From Chloroflexota bacterium (GTDB lineage: Bacteria; Chloroflexota; Anaerolineae; Anaerolineales; E44-bin32): a stretch of DNA of 5,144 bases. The stretch is from positions 1-5,144 of the forward strand of contig JAPLGR010000220.1 of the NCBI GenBank assembly GCA_026390045.1. The letters run 5' to 3'. The stretch's first letter is position 1, and each line of letters starts with the position of its first letter. The position numbers and the translations under genes are program-made. Below, piece by piece: positions 1 through 5,144 of the stretch. Below the pieces are notes generated by a model that was given only the letters and a program-made list of their open reading frames with translations, was not told the origin of the DNA and did not search any database.

Positions 1-1
1 G

Positions 2-1072
2 TCGATGGAGCGCGATGAGGCGGCCCGCACTGGCCTGCAGGCCCAGACGATCGATGCCTACAAGCCTATCGAGCTCCTGGAGCAGGCCGGAGGCGATACC
101 GCTCGGCAGCGGGCGATGCTCTACCAGCGCATGTGCGCCGATCTCGGTATCCGGGGCCGGCTGGCGGTCACTGGCTGTGCGGACCTCGGCCTAGGATTCG
201 CCACGCTTCAGCACTTGCAGGCCCTGGTGCCGGAGCTGGAGATCGTCGGCGCGGTGGATGACCTGGATGTGATCACCCGCGCCCGCGCCACCAAAGACAA
301 CGACGAGGTCGACCGCATCCGACAGATGGGCAAGGTCACCACCGAGGTCGCGGCCGACGTGGTCGATTTCCTGACGGCGCACCGCGCGCGAAACGGCGTG
401 CTGATCGGCCAGCACGACGAGGTACTGACTATCGCCGAGGTCAAGCGGCGCATCAACCTGTGGCTGGCGACGCGCGGGGCCGAGAATCCGGAGGGCACGA
501 TCTTCGCCATCGGCCGCGATGCCGGCGTCCCGCACAGCTCCGGCACGGATAGCGCGCCGGTCGAGATCGGCAAGACGATCGTCTTGGACCTGTTCCCGTG
601 CGAGGCCGGCGGCGGGTACTTCTACGATTTCACCCGGACCTGGTGCCTGGGCCACGCGCCCGACGAGGTCCTCCGACTGCATGAGGAAGTGCAGGCCGTC
701 CAACACGAGATGCTCGCCGCGTTGCGCGCCGGCACGATCTTCCATGAGTATCAGCGCCGCACGTGCGAGGCCTTCGAAGCGCACGGCCATCCGACCGTGC
801 GGGGGACGCCGGGCACCACGGACGGCTACGTCCATTCCCTCGGACACGGCGTTGGGCTGGCGATCCAGGAGCTGCCCTTCACCGGGTACACCGACCAGAG
901 CACCGAACTTCTGCAGCCGGGCTCGGTGGTCACGGTGGAACCGGGGCTGTACTATCCGGAGCGCGGCTTCGGAGTGCGGATCGAGGACACAGTTTGGATC
1001 CGCCCCGACGGCGCGCCGGAGGTGCTGGCCGAATTCCCGAGCGAGCTGCTGCTGAAGGTGCAGGGCGCATGA
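2..1072 (+). CDS. M24 family metallopeptidase (Xaa-Pro aminopeptidase/dipeptidase-like), 5' partial
   Basis: This is a cytoplasmic dinuclear-metal peptidase of the pita-bread fold, the family that removes an N-terminal residue preceding proline or cleaves Xaa-Pro dipeptides. Numbering is from the Met at base 5. Residues 1-93 look like the rest of a creatinase-type N-terminal domain and residues 94-350 form the catalytic domain. All five expected metal ligands are visible: Asp195 (VLDLFP), Asp208 (FYDFTRTW), His281 (HSLGHGVG), Glu312 (TVEPGLYY) and Glu327 (VRIEDTVW). His177 (VPHSSG) and His277 match conserved active-site histidines. The position seven residues after His281, normally His, is Gln288. 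The N-terminal domain is shorter than the usual 120-130 residues and the frame is open to the window edge, so the true start probably lies upstream; the Met at 5 would be internal. The stop overlaps the tsaD start. Family assignment is secure; substrate specificity is not. Confidence 0.9.
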   Translation, partial: SMERDEAARTGLQAQTIDAYKPIELLEQAGGDTARQRAMLYQRMCADLGIRGRLAVTGCADLGLGFATLQHLQALVPELEIVGAVDDLDVITRARATKDNDEVDRIRQMGKVTTEVAADVVDFLTAHRARNGVLIGQHDEVLTIAEVKRRINLWLATRGAENPEGTIFAIGRDAGVPHSSGTDSAPVEIGKTIVLDLFPCEAGGGYFYDFTRTWCLGHAPDEVLRLHEEVQAVQHEMLAALRAGTIFHEYQRRTCEAFEAHGHPTVRGTPGTTDGYVHSLGHGVGLAIQELPFTGYTDQSTELLQPGSVVTVEPGLYYPERGFGVRIEDTVWIRPDGAPEVLAEFPSELLLKVQGA

Positions 1073-2106
1073 CTGACAACACACGCATCCTGGCAATCGA
1101 ATCGTCGTGTGACGAGACCGCGGCGGCGGTGGTGGAGAACGGGCGGCGCGTGCTGGGCGGCGTGGTCGCCTCGCAGGCCAGCCACCACGCGCGTTACGGA
1201 GGGGTCTTCCCTGAAGCGGCCTCACGCATGCACATCGAATCGATCTATTCGGTCGTCGAGGAGACCCTGAGCCAGGCGCACGTCGGGCTGGAGGCGATCG
1301 ATGCCATCGCCGTCACCCGCGGCCCCGGGCTGGCCGGTTCGCTCGTGGTCGGAATGGCGATGGCCAAGGGGATGGCGTTGGCCTCTGGATTGCCGCTCAT
1401 CGGGGTCAACCATCTGGAAGCCCACCTGTACTCGATCTGGCTGGTGGAGGACGAGCCCGAGCCGGAGTTCCCGCTGCTGGCGCTCATTGTCTCGGGTGGC
1501 CACTCCGAGCTGATCCTGATGCGCGACCACCTGACGTACGAACGCCTGGGCGGCACGCTGGATGATGCCGCCGGCGAGGCGTTCGACAAGGTGGCACGGC
1601 TGCTCGGGCTGGGGTATCCCGGTGGGCCGGCGATCCAGGCGGCCGCGGAGACCGGTGACCCCAAGGCGTTCAAGTTCCCGCGCGCCTGGTTACAGGACTC
1701 GTGGGACTTCTCGTTCAGCGGGCTGAAGACGGCGGTGCTGCGCGAGGTCCGCTCACAGCAGCCAGACCTGGAGGCGGGCGTGGAGACGCCGCGGCCGGGT
1801 CTGCCCATTGCCGACCTGGCCGCCTCTTTCCAAGCCTCGGTGGTCGACGTCCTCGTCACCAAGGCGCTATCGGCGGCCGAGGAGTTCGAGGCCAAGCAGG
1901 TGCTGGTCGCCGGCGGAGTCTCCGCCAACCGCGCACTGCGCGAGGCGTTCCGCGAGCGCTCCTCGCTTCCCGTGCGCGTGCCCCCGCTGGCGCTGTGCAC
2001 CGACAACGCGGCGATGAGCGGCGCCGTCGGCCACCGGCGGTTCCTGGCCGGACAGCGCGACGCTCTGGACATCGACGTGCTGCCCACCTGGCCGATAGGC
2101 GTCTGA
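1069..2106 (+). CDS. tsaD: tRNA N6-adenosine threonylcarbamoyltransferase, TsaD
   Basis: TsaD (Kae1/YgjD family) transfers the threonylcarbamoyl group from threonylcarbamoyl-AMP to A37 of ANN-decoding tRNAs, forming t6A. In bacteria it works in the cytoplasm with TsaB and TsaE. The 345-residue product has the normal family length and the hallmark motifs in order: ESSCDETAAAVV (11-22), YGGVFPEAASRMH (43-55), TRGPGLAGSL (83-92), NHLEAH with metal ligands His115 and His119, SGGHSE (142-147), GEAFDKVARLLGLGYPGG (169-186), FSFSGLKTAV (214-223), VAGGVSANRALR (280-291) and CTDNAAM with metal ligand Asp312. The start is set by the ESSCDE strand lying 10 residues in and by the ATGA overlap with the peptidase stop; GAAGGTG at 1054-1060 is a fair ribosome binding site. 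The overlap implies translational coupling. No tsaB or tsaE is seen in the window. A longer in-frame start upstream at 763 would lie inside the peptidase gene and is rejected. Confidence 0.98.
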   Translation: MTDNTRILAIESSCDETAAAVVENGRRVLGGVVASQASHHARYGGVFPEAASRMHIESIYSVVEETLSQAHVGLEAIDAIAVTRGPGLAGSLVVGMAMAKGMALASGLPLIGVNHLEAHLYSIWLVEDEPEPEFPLLALIVSGGHSELILMRDHLTYERLGGTLDDAAGEAFDKVARLLGLGYPGGPAIQAAAETGDPKAFKFPRAWLQDSWDFSFSGLKTAVLREVRSQQPDLEAGVETPRPGLPIADLAASFQASVVDVLVTKALSAAEEFEAKQVLVAGGVSANRALREAFRERSSLPVRVPPLALCTDNAAMSGAVGHRRFLAGQRDALDIDVLPTWPIGV

Positions 2107-2146
2107 CCGGGAGCGATCTGTTCGGATTCCTCGGCGCCCCGGGACA

Positions 2147-2177
2147 GGCGCTCCTGCGCCCTCAATCCCAGAGGGAT
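2147..2177 (+). terminator. Two small tandem hairpins after tsaD, possible weak terminator
   Basis: Forty bases after the tsaD stop there is a perfect 5-bp stem GGCGC-TCCT-GCGCC (2147-2160). It is followed at once by ATCCC-AGA-GGGAT (2165-2177). Neither is followed by a run of T, so intrinsic termination would be inefficient. The rest of the 132-base gap between tsaD and the VOC gene shows no clear promoter elements. In GC-rich DNA, 5-bp dyads are common, so this may be chance. Confidence 0.2.
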
Positions 2178-2238
2178 CTACGGGAAGGAACACCAACAAC
2201 CGGGTTTCCAATCCATCACACAGCGGAGAACTCACGCG

Positions 2239-2622
2239 ATGAAGAACGAGCATACGGCCTTCCAAGTCTCAAATATGGATGAGTCGCTTGCGTTCTACAC
2301 CCAGAAGCTGGGCTTGCGGCTCATCTCCCGGGAGATCAATCCTGAGGAACAGGAGAACTACGCCTTCCTCGAGCTGGAAGGCGGGAATCTTGAACTCATC
2401 CAGCGGCTGGCTGATGAACCCTTCGTCAAGCCAATCATCCGCCCGCCCTACTGCCCACACTTCGCGCTGGTCACCGACGACATGGCCAAGACCATGGCCA
2501 TGATCAAGGCGGCGCAGATTCCGATTGTGAGAGGACCCCTGGAGATTGCCGGGGTGGAAACGTGGGTCTATGTCTCCGACCCCGACAACAACGTGATCGA
2601 ATTCATCCAGTGGTTCAGGTAG
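2239..2622 (+). CDS. VOC family (glyoxalase/bleomycin resistance fold) protein
   Basis: This 127-residue single-domain protein has the vicinal oxygen chelate fold built from two beta-alpha-beta-beta-beta modules. Module one runs over residues 3-55 and module two over 72-126. The four positions that bind the metal in glyoxalase-like members are all filled: His5 (NEHTAFQV), Glu52 (NLELIQ), His74 (CPHFALV) and Glu121 (NNVIEFIQW). The motif SDPDNNVIEF (113-122) is typical of the family's last strands. It is therefore probably an active metalloenzyme, acting as a lyase, isomerase, dioxygenase or thiol transferase; the substrate cannot be read from sequence. Active proteins of this size normally dimerise. 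The start is supported by GGAG at 2225-2228, ten bases before the ATG, and by His5 falling on the first strand. It is 132 bases downstream of tsaD, so co-transcription is possible but not shown. It converges with the DUF364 gene. Confidence 0.9.
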   Translation: MKNEHTAFQVSNMDESLAFYTQKLGLRLISREINPEEQENYAFLELEGGNLELIQRLADEPFVKPIIRPPYCPHFALVTDDMAKTMAMIKAAQIPIVRGPLEIAGVETWVYVSDPDNNVIEFIQWFR

Positions 2623-2650
2623 GAGCAAAGCAGAGGACTGTCCCGGCGCC

Positions 2651-2668
2651 TGCCGGCAGCCGCCGGCA
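2651..2668 (+). terminator. GC-rich hairpin between convergent genes, likely transcription terminator
   Basis: A perfect 7-bp stem, TGCCGGC-AGCC-GCCGGCA, lies 28 bases after the VOC stop codon and 30 bases before the stop of the opposing DUF364 gene. On the + strand it is followed by TCTTGCCTT, only partly T-rich; on the - strand no T-tract follows. GAGCAA (2623-2628) and TTGCTC (2676-2681) can pair outside it and lengthen the structure. The position in a 76-base convergent gap makes a terminator for the + strand transcript likely, though the weak T-tract lowers certainty. Confidence 0.45.
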
Positions 2669-2698
2669 TCTTGCCTTGCTCGTGCGGCTGGCGCGGTC

Positions 2699-3439
2699 TC
2701 AGGATGATGTGTCTGCGCTGATTGTCACCAGCTGAACGCCGGCCTGGTGCACTCCGTGGAACCCCTGGCCCTCCGCCACGACGCGCAGCACCGCCTCCAC
2801 ATCTTCCACGATCGCCCCACATAGCTCGTGCACGCCGCGCTCAAACAGGACCGGGCTGAGAGGTGTGCTCGGGCCGGCCACGATGACATGCGCACGCGGG
2901 GAGCACAGGCGCAGCAGGCTATCAAGCGACTGGTTCACGAAGGCCATCCCGGTAATGACCACGACCTCTGCGTTCGGAAGGACCTCCGACGCGGCGCTGG
3001 CGGGGAGATCGCCCGGCCGGGGACGCTCTTCCAGGACGGCCAGCGATCCGACATGCGGGCGAAGCGAGTCCACAAAGGGGAAGTGCCCAACCATCACCAC
3101 CGACTTGCCCACCCCGCGACGCAGGATGACGTCTTCTACTTTCTCGTGTTTCCATTGTCCTGTCAGCGGCGGCAGAGAACCATTGATCGTTGCCACCGCC
3201 ATGCTGGCCCGCAGCCCTCGCACGTGACGGAGTTCAGACGCAAGCGGCCGCGCAGCAATCCCATCGACCGGCGTGGATTCCAGCGCTTCCTCCTCCGGAA
3301 GCCTCCACGTCGCCGCAAGGCCGCAGCGCTCCACGCCCTGCACGTCCACCACCGAGGCCGTCCATCGCCGGCCAACGACCACCCGGAGGACCCGGCCGTC
3401 CGGCACGCTGGCCAGGATCGCGCTCAGGAGGTCAGCCAT
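2699..3439 (-). CDS. DUF4213/DUF364 family protein (putative heavy-metal chelation)
   Basis: The 246-residue product matches the two-domain DUF4213 plus DUF364 family: an N-terminal enolase-N-like domain (about residues 1-90) followed by a Rossmann-like domain (about 110-235). Visible family motifs are VVVGRRWTASVV (20-31), SMAVATIN (79-86), VMVGHFPF (115-122), VLEERPRPGDLP (135-146), VVITGMAFVN (160-169) and GPSTPLSPVLFERGVHELCG (189-208). Pfam labels the family 'putative heavy-metal chelation' from structure; no reaction is established, and members are often found near metal uptake or cofactor genes. The ATG at 3437-3439 is chosen because the family begins just there and GGGGCGG precedes it. 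A GTG at 3476-3478 would add 13 residues without a ribosome binding site. No signal peptide or membrane segment is seen, so it is probably cytoplasmic. It is divergent from the oxidase operon and convergent with the VOC gene. Family call is firm; function is unknown. Confidence 0.88.
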   Translation of the reverse strand: MADLLSAILASVPDGRVLRVVVGRRWTASVVDVQGVERCGLAATWRLPEEEALESTPVDGIAARPLASELRHVRGLRASMAVATINGSLPPLTGQWKHEKVEDVILRRGVGKSVVMVGHFPFVDSLRPHVGSLAVLEERPRPGDLPASAASEVLPNAEVVVITGMAFVNQSLDSLLRLCSPRAHVIVAGPSTPLSPVLFERGVHELCGAIVEDVEAVLRVVAEGQGFHGVHQAGVQLVTISADTSS

Positions 3440-3491
3440 GATCCGCCCCGAGGATTGCCGATCGCGACATGCCAGCACGTGACATTCAACA

Positions 3492-3507
3492 TTGCGGTCA
3501 TCCGCAA
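3492..3507. promoter_or_regulatory. Perfect 16-base inverted repeat, candidate operator
   Basis: TTGCGG-TCAT-CCGCAA is a perfect 6-bp dyad with a 4-base spacer in the divergent intergenic region. It lies 53 bases upstream of the DUF364 start and 105 bases upstream of the oxidase start. Its size and symmetry suit a dimeric regulator, and its left arm overlaps the candidate -35 of the oxidase promoter. It does not match a family consensus I recognise with confidence. No regulator gene is seen in the window. Confidence 0.4.
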
Positions 3508-3522
3508 CTCGTCGTGTAGACT
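3492..3522 (+). promoter_or_regulatory. Candidate sigma-70-type promoter for the oxidase operon
   Basis: TTGCGG (3492-3497) could serve as -35 and TAGACT (3517-3522) as -10, matching TATAAT at four of six positions including the key T, A and final T. The spacing of 19 bases is longer than the ideal 17, so the call is weak. Transcription would start near 3529 and give a leader of about 85 bases containing the hairpin at 3541-3558. No better pair was seen between 3440 and 3612 on this strand. Confidence 0.3.
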
Positions 3523-3540
3523 AGGCACCTGGGCATTCTA

Positions 3541-3558
3541 CCCCGACGAGGGTCGGGG
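3541..3558. promoter_or_regulatory. Perfect 7-bp inverted repeat in the oxidase leader
   Basis: CCCCGAC-GAGG-GTCGGGG is a perfect 7-bp stem with a 4-base loop, 54 bases before the oxidase start codon. It is followed by GC-rich sequence without T-tract on either strand, so it is not a standard intrinsic terminator. It could be an operator or a stable 5'-leader hairpin affecting mRNA stability. It is the second perfect dyad within 70 bases, and the two differ in sequence. Confidence 0.4.
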
Positions 3559-3602
3559 CGGCGCCAGAGGTTCCAGACCCGTTCAACCGACGCTCAGCCC
3601 CC

Positions 3603-3608
3603 GGAGGT
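3603..3608 (+). promoter_or_regulatory. Strong ribosome binding site of the CydA-like gene
   Basis: GGAGGT lies five to nine bases before the ATG at 3613, depending on how spacing is counted, and is close to the ideal anti-Shine-Dalgarno match. It fixes the start of the oxidase subunit; the next gene has an almost identical site. Confidence 0.8.
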
Positions 3609-3612
3609 CCCT

Positions 3613-4992
3613 ATGCACTATCCCTGGTGGTACGTTCCCTTCCTCACCTCCCCGATGCTGATCGCCGCCATCGCCACGATCCACATCTTCGTGGCGATGT
3701 ATGCCGTCGGCGGAGGTATGTTCCTGGCGGTTGAGGCGCAGTACGCCCACCGCACGCAGAACCGGCTGTACCTGGCGTATCTGCACGACCACGGCTGGTT
3801 CTTCATCCTGCTGACGGTCGTCTTCGGCGCCATCACCGGCGTCGGAATCTGGTGGACGATCGGCTTGGCCTCGCCCCTGGCGACGGAGGCGCTGATCCAC
3901 ATCTTCGTCTTCGCTTGGGCGATGGAGTACGTCTTCTTCGTAGTCGAGATCGCCTCGGCCTTCCTGTTCTTCTACTTCTGGGACCGGCTGCCCCCGAAGA
4001 CACACGTCATCTTCGGATACATCTACGCCGTCTCCGCCTGGATCAGCCTGGTGCTGATCACCAGCATCACCGCCTTCATGCTGAACTCGGGCAACTGGAC
4101 CGAGGCGCCGTCCTTCTGGGTGGGCTTCTTCAATCCCGAGTTCATCCCGCAGACCATTGCCCGGACCGGCGGCTCAATCCTGCTCGCTTCGCTCTACGTC
4201 TACCTCCATGCTGCCCTGCGCAAGCAGACCGAGCCGGAGGTGCGCACGCTGATCGCCCGCCGCTCCGCCCGACCCGCCCTGCTGGGCGCCGTGCTGGTCA
4301 CCATCGGTGGCATCTGGTGGTTCCTGGCACTGCCGGCATCGGCCCAGGCGGCGCTGGCCGCCGCCCCGTCGCTCAACATACTGATGCTGCTAATCCTGGC
4401 CGTCACCGGGATCATCTTTGCCATGCTCTTCCTCGGCCCTTATCGCAACCCGGGCTGGGTCACGCCGGGGTTCGCCATCCTGCTGTTCGTGTTCGGGCTG
4501 GCCGCCATCGGCATTGGCGAGTTCCTGCGCGAGGCCATCCGTAAGCCGTACATCATCTACAGCGTTGTCATGAGCAACCAGATCTACGCCGACGAGATCC
4601 CCCAGCTGCGCAAAACCGGATACCTCGAAGGCGGCACCTGGACGAGCGCCTACGTCGCCGAGCACTTCCCGCAGGCGATCGATGCGCAGGGAACCATCGA
4701 TGAGACGGCGCTGCTCGCCCTCAGTCCGGAGGAACGCGTGGAGGTCGGCGAGCTCCTCTTCCTGTATCACTGCAATGATTGCCACTCGGTGGAGGGGTAT
4801 GCGGCGGTCAGTGAGAGCACGCGCGGCTGGTCGCGCGAGATGATTCTGGCCGTGGTCAAGGAGCCGCACCGCGCCCGCTTCTTCATGCCACCCTTTGCCG
4901 GGACGGCCGAGGAGGCCGAGCTACTCACCGACTACCTAGTCACCATCGCCCGGCCCTTCCCGGCCGGCCTGGTGAATGGTTCTTCGGACTAG
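3613..4992 (+). CDS. Cytochrome bd-like oxidase subunit I (CydA family) with C-terminal cytochrome c domain
   Basis: This 459-residue membrane protein belongs to the CydA branch of the cytochrome bd superfamily, terminal oxidases that reduce O2 to water. I count eight membrane helices, near residues 15-40, 62-84, 95-122, 131-158, 183-202, 221-241, 253-275 and 283-306. His24 (TIHIFVAMY) aligns with E. coli His19, Glu112 upstream of WDRL aligns with Glu107, and Glu307/Arg310 (REAIRKPY) align with Glu445/Arg448, so the high-spin heme pair seems kept. The b558 ligands His186 and Met393 are not found: Ala183/Arg184 and Ala263 stand there. The Q-loop between helices 6 and 7 is reduced to about a dozen residues. 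In place of helix 9 there is a linker and a mono-heme cytochrome c domain, CNDCH at 387-391, with Met425 (FFMPPF) the probable sixth ligand. With N-terminus outside, eight helices put this domain outside too. This resembles c-heme 'cbd-like' oxidases rather than quinol-oxidising CydA. The next gene is its likely partner. Confidence 0.9.
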   Translation: MHYPWWYVPFLTSPMLIAAIATIHIFVAMYAVGGGMFLAVEAQYAHRTQNRLYLAYLHDHGWFFILLTVVFGAITGVGIWWTIGLASPLATEALIHIFVFAWAMEYVFFVVEIASAFLFFYFWDRLPPKTHVIFGYIYAVSAWISLVLITSITAFMLNSGNWTEAPSFWVGFFNPEFIPQTIARTGGSILLASLYVYLHAALRKQTEPEVRTLIARRSARPALLGAVLVTIGGIWWFLALPASAQAALAAAPSLNILMLLILAVTGIIFAMLFLGPYRNPGWVTPGFAILLFVFGLAAIGIGEFLREAIRKPYIIYSVVMSNQIYADEIPQLRKTGYLEGGTWTSAYVAEHFPQAIDAQGTIDETALLALSPEERVEVGELLFLYHCNDCHSVEGYAAVSESTRGWSREMILAVVKEPHRARFFMPPFAGTAEEAELLTDYLVTIARPFPAGLVNGSSD

Positions 4993-4996
4993 GAGG
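4991..4996 (+). promoter_or_regulatory. Ribosome binding site of the second oxidase gene
   Basis: AGGAGG overlaps the TAG stop of the CydA-like gene and sits five bases before the ATG at 5002. The overlap and the nine-base intergenic gap show that the two genes are co-transcribed and probably translationally linked. Confidence 0.8.
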
Positions 4997-5001
4997 CACC
5001 G

Positions 5002-5144
5002 ATGCTCCCACCCTTCCTTGGCCCCCTCAATCCGCTCGGCTACCCGGCACCGTACTGGTTCATCCAGTTCTTCAAGGTCTTCGGGTTCACACTGCACATG
5101 GCGCTAATGAACCTGTGGTTCGCCGGGCTGATCACGATGCTCCT
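5002..5144 (+). CDS. Second bd-like oxidase membrane subunit, 3' partial
   Basis: Only the first 47 residues are in the window and the frame is open to the edge. The start is the ATG nine bases after the CydA-like stop, preceded by AGGAGG. The N-terminus (MLPPFLGPLNPLGYPAPYWF) is followed by a first membrane helix at about residues 22-47 with the motif LHMALMNLWFAG. His32 lies in the same place as the heme-ligating His of CydA helix 1 (His24 in the upstream gene, IHIFVAMYAVGGG). That points to a second CydA-like subunit rather than CydB, as in bd-superfamily complexes built from two related heme-bearing or degenerate CydA-type proteins. Co-translation with the heme-c subunit supports a joint complex. 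With only one helix visible, the subunit type stays provisional. Confidence 0.7.
   Translation, partial: MLPPFLGPLNPLGYPAPYWFIQFFKVFGFTLHMALMNLWFAGLITML

Noticed and set aside
191..1225. A 344-codon open frame on the - strand opposite the peptidase
   Set aside because: It is an antisense shadow in GC-rich DNA: its product is Arg/Gly/Ala-rich with no recognisable motif, while the + strand encodes a clear M24 catalytic domain.
1245..2165. A 306-codon open frame on the - strand opposite tsaD
   Set aside because: Low-complexity Ser/Arg/Ala product without motifs; TsaD on the + strand is unambiguous over the same bases.
1701..2282. A + strand open frame spanning the tsaD end, the gap and the VOC start
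   Set aside because: It is out of frame with both real genes, Arg/Gly-rich, and lacks family features.
3476..3478. GTG as an upstream start for the DUF364 protein
   Set aside because: No ribosome binding site precedes it and the extra 13 residues lie outside the family's usual N-terminus; the ATG at 3437-3439 fits better.
3534..3539. TAGAAT on the - strand as a -10 element for the DUF364 gene
   Set aside because: The hexamer is a good match, but no acceptable -35 lies 16-18 bases upstream on that strand; the DNA there is the GC-rich dyad. It remains possible with an activator.
2828..3661. A 277-codon + strand open frame running opposite the DUF364 gene and into the oxidase start
   Set aside because: The product is His/Arg/Pro-rich with no domain, crosses the divergent regulatory region and overlaps the well-supported oxidase start out of frame.

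Overview
The window is a 5.1 kb piece of a GC-rich bacterial chromosome. It holds six protein genes, no RNA genes, no mobile elements and no CRISPR. The first and last genes are cut by the window edges. GC-rich codon use, strong GGAGG ribosome binding sites, the style of the TsaD protein and a cytochrome bd-like oxidase subunit with a fused cytochrome c domain together suggest an uncultured Chloroflexota (Anaerolineae-like) bacterium. That placement is an inference from protein character, not a marker-gene result.

Left part (1-2622, + strand): the C-terminal three quarters or more of an M24 family metallopeptidase (Xaa-Pro aminopeptidase/dipeptidase type) overlaps by an ATGA the start of tsaD. 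TsaD is the catalytic subunit that makes the universal tRNA modification t6A. After a 132-base gap with two small dyads comes a single-domain VOC (glyoxalase-fold) protein with a full set of four metal ligands. A GC-rich hairpin in the short convergent gap after it (2651-2668) probably ends its transcript.

Middle (2699-3439, - strand): a DUF4213/DUF364 protein, the family called 'putative heavy-metal chelation', whose function is unsettled. It is transcribed away from the oxidase genes.

Right part (3440-5144, + strand): a 173-base divergent intergenic region carries two perfect inverted repeats and a weak candidate promoter. It leads into an operon for an unusual cytochrome bd-superfamily oxidase. 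The first gene encodes a CydA-like subunit that keeps the high-spin heme ligands (His24, Glu307) but lacks recognisable low-spin heme b558 ligands and the quinol-binding Q-loop. The usual ninth membrane helix is replaced by a mono-heme cytochrome c domain (CNDCH). The second gene starts nine bases after the first stops, and only its first 47 residues are present. Its first helix again carries a CydA-like His (LHMALMNLW), which suggests a complex built from two CydA-like subunits rather than CydA plus CydB. This pair is the most interesting part of the window. The working inference is that it takes electrons through heme c rather than, or in addition to, oxidising quinol directly at a canonical Q-loop.
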